64,000 bases of DNA from Glandiceps talaboti. Lineage: Eukaryota > Hemichordata > Enteropneusta > Spengelidae. Positions 61,434 through 64,000 of this stretch are shown one piece after another. How positions within the stretch are numbered: the stretch's first letter is position 1; each line of letters starts with the position of its first letter. Position numbers and translations under genes: made by a program. The notes beneath the pieces are model-generated. The model ran no database searches and had not been told where the DNA came from. It worked only from the letters and a program-made list of their open reading frames with translations. The stretch spans positions 16,595,842 through 16,659,841 of the forward strand of contig NC_135549.1 in NCBI RefSeq assembly GCF_964340395.1. The letters run 5' to 3'.

Positions 61434-61945
61434 TAGCCCAGAGACTTGGTTATCTGACTTGCAAATGTTGTTCCTATCAGAAAAGTCAAGTCAGTATGTC
61501 AAGTCAGATAGCCAAATCTCTGGGCTATACTGTCAAACCAGTATGTAAAGTCAGATAGTCAAGTCTCTGGTCTATACTGTCAAGTCAGTATGTTGAGTCA
61601 GATAGCTAAGTCTCTGGGCTATACTGTCAAACCAGTATGTAAAGTCAGATAGTCAAGTCTCTGGTCTATACTGTCAAGTCAGTATGTTGAGTCAGATAGC
61701 TAAGTCTCTGGTCTATGCTGTCAAGCCAGTATGTTCAGTCTGATAGCTAGTCTCTGTGCTATACTGTAAAGCCAGTATGTCAAGTCAGATAGCCAAGTCT
61801 CTGTGCTATGCTGTCAAGCCAGTATGTTCAGTCCAATAGGCAAGTTTCTGGGCAAGACAGGATGTTGACTCAGCTAGCCATGTCTCTGGGCTATACTGTC
61901 AAGCCAGTATGTCAAGTCAGATAGCTAAGTCTCTGGGCTAGTGTT
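61434..61945. repeat. Family M2 element with 47-bp tandem array built from its end
   Basis: 61434-61527 is a family M2 unit (TAGCCCAGAGACTTGGTTAT..GATAGCCAAATCTCTGGGCTA). The right-hand terminal segment is then repeated about nine times in units of about 47 bp (CTATACTGTCAAGCCAGTAT, GTCAAGTCAGATAGCCAAGT, CTCTGGG). Confidence 0.88.
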
Positions 61946-62255
61946 TTCTATAATTACAGTTTGAAATCTCACACATAATTATTCACCATTTTTGAAAATC
62001 TCAAATTACCAGTTGTTCTACAAATTCAATAAATAGCTGGTTATCAAGATGCTTTGCAAAGCTTTGTCATAAAATTGTCAGAAACATGTGGCATAAATAA
62101 ACATATCTACAAGTTCTAAAAAGTACCACCAATAGCAGTTCAACCCTAAAAGTTAGAAAGCCACACAATGGTTTTTAAAAACAACACGGTGATATGCATC
62201 CAGACATGAATACTCATATTTACACTGGTATAACAGATCTGTAGAAAATATTGTT

Positions 62256-62381
62256 TTAAAGTTCTGACTTGGGTTCTGGTTTCTTCTCTGGTTGAAATTT
62301 CATTGCTACTGAGTTGATACAATAACGTTTGCCAGTTGGTTTCGGTCCGTCATCAAACACGTGACCAAGATGAGCACCGCA
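62256..62381 (-). CDS. MSRB3: MSRB3-type methionine-R-sulfoxide reductase, last coding exon
   Basis: After the acceptor TTTGTTTGCAG, 126 bases encode 41 residues and a TAA. They start [18 protein letters not shown], continue [11 protein letters not shown] and end [19 protein letters not shown] is the hallmark MsrB segment: the Cys belongs to the second zinc CxxC pair and the histidines line the active site. RYCINS holds the resolving/catalytic cysteine that reduces methionine-R-sulfoxide. The C-terminal KSEL resembles the KAEL of the ER form of human MSRB3 and argues for ER retention. The exon begins at the same CGAH boundary as the human last exon. The N-terminal exons, including the first CxxC and the GWPSF motif, were not found up to 64000 and presumably lie outside. 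Confidence 0.88.
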   Translation of the reverse strand, partial: CGAHLGHVFDDGPKPTGKRYCINSVAMKFQPEKKPEPKSEL

Positions 62382-62843
62382 CTGCAAACAAACATTTAAT
62401 TTTTCCAATCAGTGAAACAAAGCAAAAAGTATCATAAATGAGCCAGCCTTTTGGACAAAAATTGGAAAGTATGTGTAGTCACGGTAGTGGAAATTATTAA
62501 CTCTCATAACCCTAAATCGTCTATTGGTAAGTATGTAAAGACACTTGGTACATGTGCCAATGGTGTTGATGTACAGCTGCATACTAAGCAAGTATTTTTG
62601 GAAGGTCTGAAAAATAAGCCATTGGTGGTTTGAAAAATAAGCCTTGGTGGTTTGCCTGGAATCTGACATATTAATCAAATTTCAGACTGATCTGCCCAGC
62701 AGTTTTTGACTATCAGTTTTTGTCCCAAAATTCCATTTTAGATCTAATTTGCCTATCAACACTTGGGTGATACTGTGTTAAGAATTATAGACACCTCTAG
62801 AAACATCAGCCAAATTTTTGCCCAGGGTTTTTTAATTTTTAGT

Positions 62844-62847
<4 letters not shown>

Positions 62848-62877
<30 letters not shown>

Positions 62878-63012
62878 CATACATACATACATACATACAT
62901 ACATACATACATACATACATACATACATACACACGTACATACATATATACATAGATGCATACATGCAAAAACACAGACACACACACACACACGCACGCAG
63001 ACAGACAGACTG
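62848..63012. repeat. (ACAT)n followed by (CA)n and (GACA)n
   Basis: About 20 ACAT units to about 62930, then mixed CATA/CA and GACA units. It lies in the intron before the MSRB last exon. Confidence 0.95.
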
Positions 63013-64000
63013 ACATTTTATCACACCTATACCACTACTGATCCTTCATTTGCACTGACAACTGTTTTTTTTCTGGCCTACCGTTTTCTTTAATTTGAGA
63101 AAAAGCACACCTGGCGGGAACTGAGCAATGAAATGACCTGTACCACCAATGATATCAAAGCAATTGTGATGTCACAGCTGAATGACACCTGTATAGCATT
63201 AACACTGAAAATTAAGCATTACTAAAATACTCAACAGTACATAGTTTTGAAGAAGAAATCCCGACCATTACACCTATTTTTAGTTGTAAGCTAAGCTATG
63301 CTATGGAAATGATGGCCATTATCATTTTTTAAGTCTTAAGTTCTTTGTCAGTCATTTCTCATGCCCTATCCATTTCCTTACCGAAACTTTACTGCAGCCA
63401 TTTAAGGTGCACATTTTTTGGTGGTACTTTGGTAGTTGTGTAAGTTTGAGTGATCTTTGATCACAGAGAGATCAATCTTAAACTCACACCCACTCATCTA
63501 GGTCTTTCACAAAAGTAGACTGTATCCAGACTCTATCTGATACACTCATGCCAACACACCCTAAGCCTTCTGATAATAATTTATTTATTTGAACAGTCAG
63601 GAATTCGGTTCTGATTAAATTGAACCCTTGAGTATAAGTACCACATCTCAACTATTTGAATTGCTTTTTTTTTTTGCTTTATTTGCCATCATAAATCATC
63701 ACTTTAACATCCCTACCCAGTATCTTGACAAGTTTGGAACCAATTTGGTGGACATTGGATTAAATAAGTTCTACTTCCAAGGGAAGGGAAGACAGTAGAC
63801 TGGAATTGACTGTTGAGAAATGTCAAGAGTGATACAAGTAGTTAGGTAAAGAAATACCTACGCTGATATAAGCTTATTGAAGTGGAGTATGTTGGTCCCT
63901 AGCTAAGCTGAGCTGGGGACTGGCCTATTGTTCTACTGTATCAACATTGACTATCACAATTAACTCACCTCTGGTCATTAAGTTAGCCTTTCAGGAAGTC
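63013..64000 (-). other. Presumed MSRB intron; no further exon recognised
   Basis: I looked on the minus strand for the preceding MsrB exon (GWPSF and CxxC motifs) and did not find it. Confidence 0.5.

Noticed and set aside
63385-63420. Upstream MSRB exon ending in a GTAAGG donor on the minus strand
   Set aside because: The donor is good, but the translation has two Cys with wrong spacing and no MsrB motif.

Overview
This is a eukaryotic, AT-rich, repeat-laden window: an invertebrate animal genome, most likely a deuterostome such as amphioxus, a hemichordate or an echinoderm. The reasons are spliced genes with GT..AG introns, metazoan gene families (HMGA, MSRB3), a Crypton-derived DUF3504 coding remnant, a Penelope-like retroelement, many MITE-like palindromes and long minisatellites. 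The sequence does not fix the genus. No tRNA, rRNA or CRISPR array was seen.

Two host genes can be supported, both on the minus strand. (1) An HMGA (high-mobility-group AT-hook) gene runs from its ATG at 48502 to a predicted stop at 14131. Four coding exons, all in phase 0, give three AT-hooks and a short acidic tail. Introns 1 and 2 are about 0.13 kb and 1.7 kb; intron 3 is about 32 kb and fills half the window. (2) The last coding exon of a methionine-R-sulfoxide reductase B gene of MSRB3 type (62381-62256) ends in the ER-retention-like tail KSEL; its other exons should lie beyond 64000. MSRB3 followed by HMGA in the same orientation is the arrangement of human 12q14.3, so this looks like an old conserved linkage.

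Layout. 1-8.1 kb: no gene recognised; a degenerate repeat (4.57-5.15 kb) and a 21-copy satellite carrying the octamer ATGCAAAT (5.8-7.6 kb). 8.14-9.6 kb: a frameshifted DUF3504 (Crypton-type tyrosine recombinase) remnant between two hairpins. 9.6-14.1 kb: downstream flank and possible 3'UTR of HMGA, with a 54-bp minisatellite. 14.2-46.45 kb: HMGA intron 3, loaded with minisatellites (75, 57, 45, 34 and about 54 bp), MITEs and, at 29617-32243, a foldback transposon with inverted repeats made of 20-bp tandem units, a 6-bp target duplication and a dead Penelope-type reverse transcriptase inside. 46.45-49.6 kb: HMGA exons 3 to 1 and a more CpG-containing, promoter-like region. 49.6-62.2 kb: no protein-coding exon recognised; several MITE families, a 179-bp near-perfect hairpin and a 47-bp tandem array apparently grown from a MITE end. 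62.25-64 kb: MSRB exon and its upstream intron.

Nearly all open reading frames longer than 60 codons here are by-products of tandem repeats whose period is a multiple of three (57, 45) or of five-base and four-base simple repeats, and are not genes.
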